Made by a program: the position numbers and the translations under genes. The notes beneath the pieces were generated by a model. That model saw only the letters and a program-made list of their open reading frames with translations, had not been told where the DNA came from and did not search any database. Positions 4,957 to 5,408 of a stretch of 5,408 bases of DNA are shown here, one piece after another. Numbering within the stretch: position 1 is the stretch's first letter; every line of letters starts with the position of its first letter. The stretch comes from Halomonas sp. (GTDB taxonomy: Bacteria; Pseudomonadota; Gammaproteobacteria; Pseudomonadales; Oleiphilaceae), in the NCBI GenBank assembly GCA_007135745.1, contig SLIH01000009.1, forward strand, positions 1-5,408, written 5' to 3'.

Positions 4957-5408
4957 ATGATTGACGATGCGTTTGCGCCGATGGTTCTGGCCCTGATGAT
5001 CCCCGTGGCCATTCTGGCCTGGTTGGCGGGTGTCTGGTGGCAACGGGCGAAGGCTGCGGCAATCGAGTCCGAGAAAAAACTGCTGGAGCAGGAAAAGGCG
5101 CATTCGGAGTCCCGTAGCGCTGAGCTGGAGCGCGGCCTCAATGACAGCAGGGCGGAGCAGGAAAGGTGGCGGGAGGACTGTCGACAGGCAGAGAACCGGA
5201 TTGCTGCGCTGAATTCGGAGCTGGAGGCGATGCAGAAACGCCGCCAGGAGTTGGATGAAGCTCTGAAGGAGGCGCAGGAACAGCAGGCGGCGCTGCGCAC
5301 GGATTTGGACGGTGCGCGCCGCGAGACGCACCGGGTGGAGACCCAACTGCGCGAGCTTCAGGCTATACGCGAAGAGGAAAAGCGAGCGCACAAGGAGAAG
5401 CTCGAAGC
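4957..5408 (+). CDS. rmuC: Probable DNA recombination protein RmuC, N-terminal part (3' end outside the window)
   Basis: The frame opens at ATG 4957 and runs without a stop to the right edge (150 complete codons). An in-frame TGA at 4939-4941 rules out any earlier ATG, GTG or TTG start. AGGAG lies 11 nt upstream. The protein has a short acidic N-terminus (MIDDAFAP), one hydrophobic helix of about 20 residues (about 9-28, ending GVWWQRAK), then a charged Glu/Gln/Ala/Leu/Arg-rich region typical of a long coiled coil through residue 150. This matches RmuC: N-terminal anchor, coiled coil, then a nuclease-like domain that would lie beyond the window. The piece ERWREDCRQAENRIAALNSE resembles the equivalent part of E. 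coli RmuC, and EEEKRAHKEKLEA resembles the lead-in to the RmuC domain. RmuC limits inversions at short repeats. Another membrane-tethered coiled-coil protein cannot be excluded without the C-terminal domain. Confidence 0.68.
   Translation, partial: MIDDAFAPMVLALMIPVAILAWLAGVWWQRAKAAAIESEKKLLEQEKAHSESRSAELERGLNDSRAEQERWREDCRQAENRIAALNSELEAMQKRRQELDEALKEAQEQQAALRTDLDGARRETHRVETQLRELQAIREEEKRAHKEKLE

Noticed and set aside
4900..4969. Direct repeat TTGACGATG at 4900-4908 and 4961-4969
   Set aside because: Nine bases, one copy inside coding sequence; readily expected by chance and no third copy seen.
4875..5391. Two long minus-strand open frames (141 and 169 codons) opposite the rmuC-like gene
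   Set aside because: Their Ser/Cys/Arg- and Leu/Arg/Gln-rich compositions are what the complement of GAG, GCG, CAG and CTG codons gives. They lack ribosome binding sites and domain features, while the plus strand encodes a sensible membrane-anchored coiled coil.
1..5408. Search for mobile elements, CRISPR arrays, tRNA genes, toxin-antitoxin pairs or a novel defence system
   Set aside because: All but one gene match housekeeping families, no spaced identical repeats or transposase motifs occur, and no cloverleaf was recognised. The window does not show an exotic system beyond the intergenic repeat.

Overview
The window is a piece of ordinary bacterial chromosome. Base composition (roughly 60% G+C by eye), tight packing and gene content point to a gammaproteobacterium. 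The best marker is a NudE-type Nudix hydrolase, a family typical of that class. The mix of NudE, Entner-Doudoroff genes, a Gtt1-like glutathione transferase and a short-form glyoxalase I would fit a marine or halophilic lineage such as Marinobacter and relatives. The genus is a guess that the sequence alone cannot settle.

Layout, left to right. (1) The 3' part of gcvT (+ strand, start outside the window). (2) A 260-bp gap dominated by a 120-bp nested palindrome (998-1121) whose core is built from inverted arrays of a 7-nt unit. (3) A glutathione S-transferase gene (+). (4) nudE (-), which meets the transferase gene tail to tail with a 16-bp overlap. (5) A 59-bp divergent promoter region, then the two-gene Entner-Doudoroff unit pgl-eda (+), translationally coupled. 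(6) gloA (-), ending 3 bp from the end of eda, with an unrecognised 114-125 aa gene just upstream of it on the same strand (probable two-gene operon). (7) An intergenic stretch of about 250 bp holding a weak hairpin followed by seven T. (8) The first 150 codons of a membrane-anchored coiled-coil protein (+), probably rmuC, running off the right edge.

How the genes relate. pgl and eda supply two steps of glucose catabolism: 6-phosphogluconolactone hydrolysis and KDPG cleavage. The intervening dehydratase (edd) and the first enzyme (zwf) are not here. The transferase and gloA both use glutathione, and gloA removes the methylglyoxal that sugar catabolism can generate, but they are not in one operon with each other. 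NudE (ADP-sugar/NADH hydrolysis), GcvT (one-carbon metabolism) and RmuC (DNA recombination or inversion control) are housekeeping functions with no evident link.

I found no phage, transposase, CRISPR array, toxin-antitoxin pair or defence island. The items most worth a second look are the heptamer-based palindrome after gcvT, the unrecognised gene before gloA, and the hairpin/T-tract in front of the rmuC-like gene.
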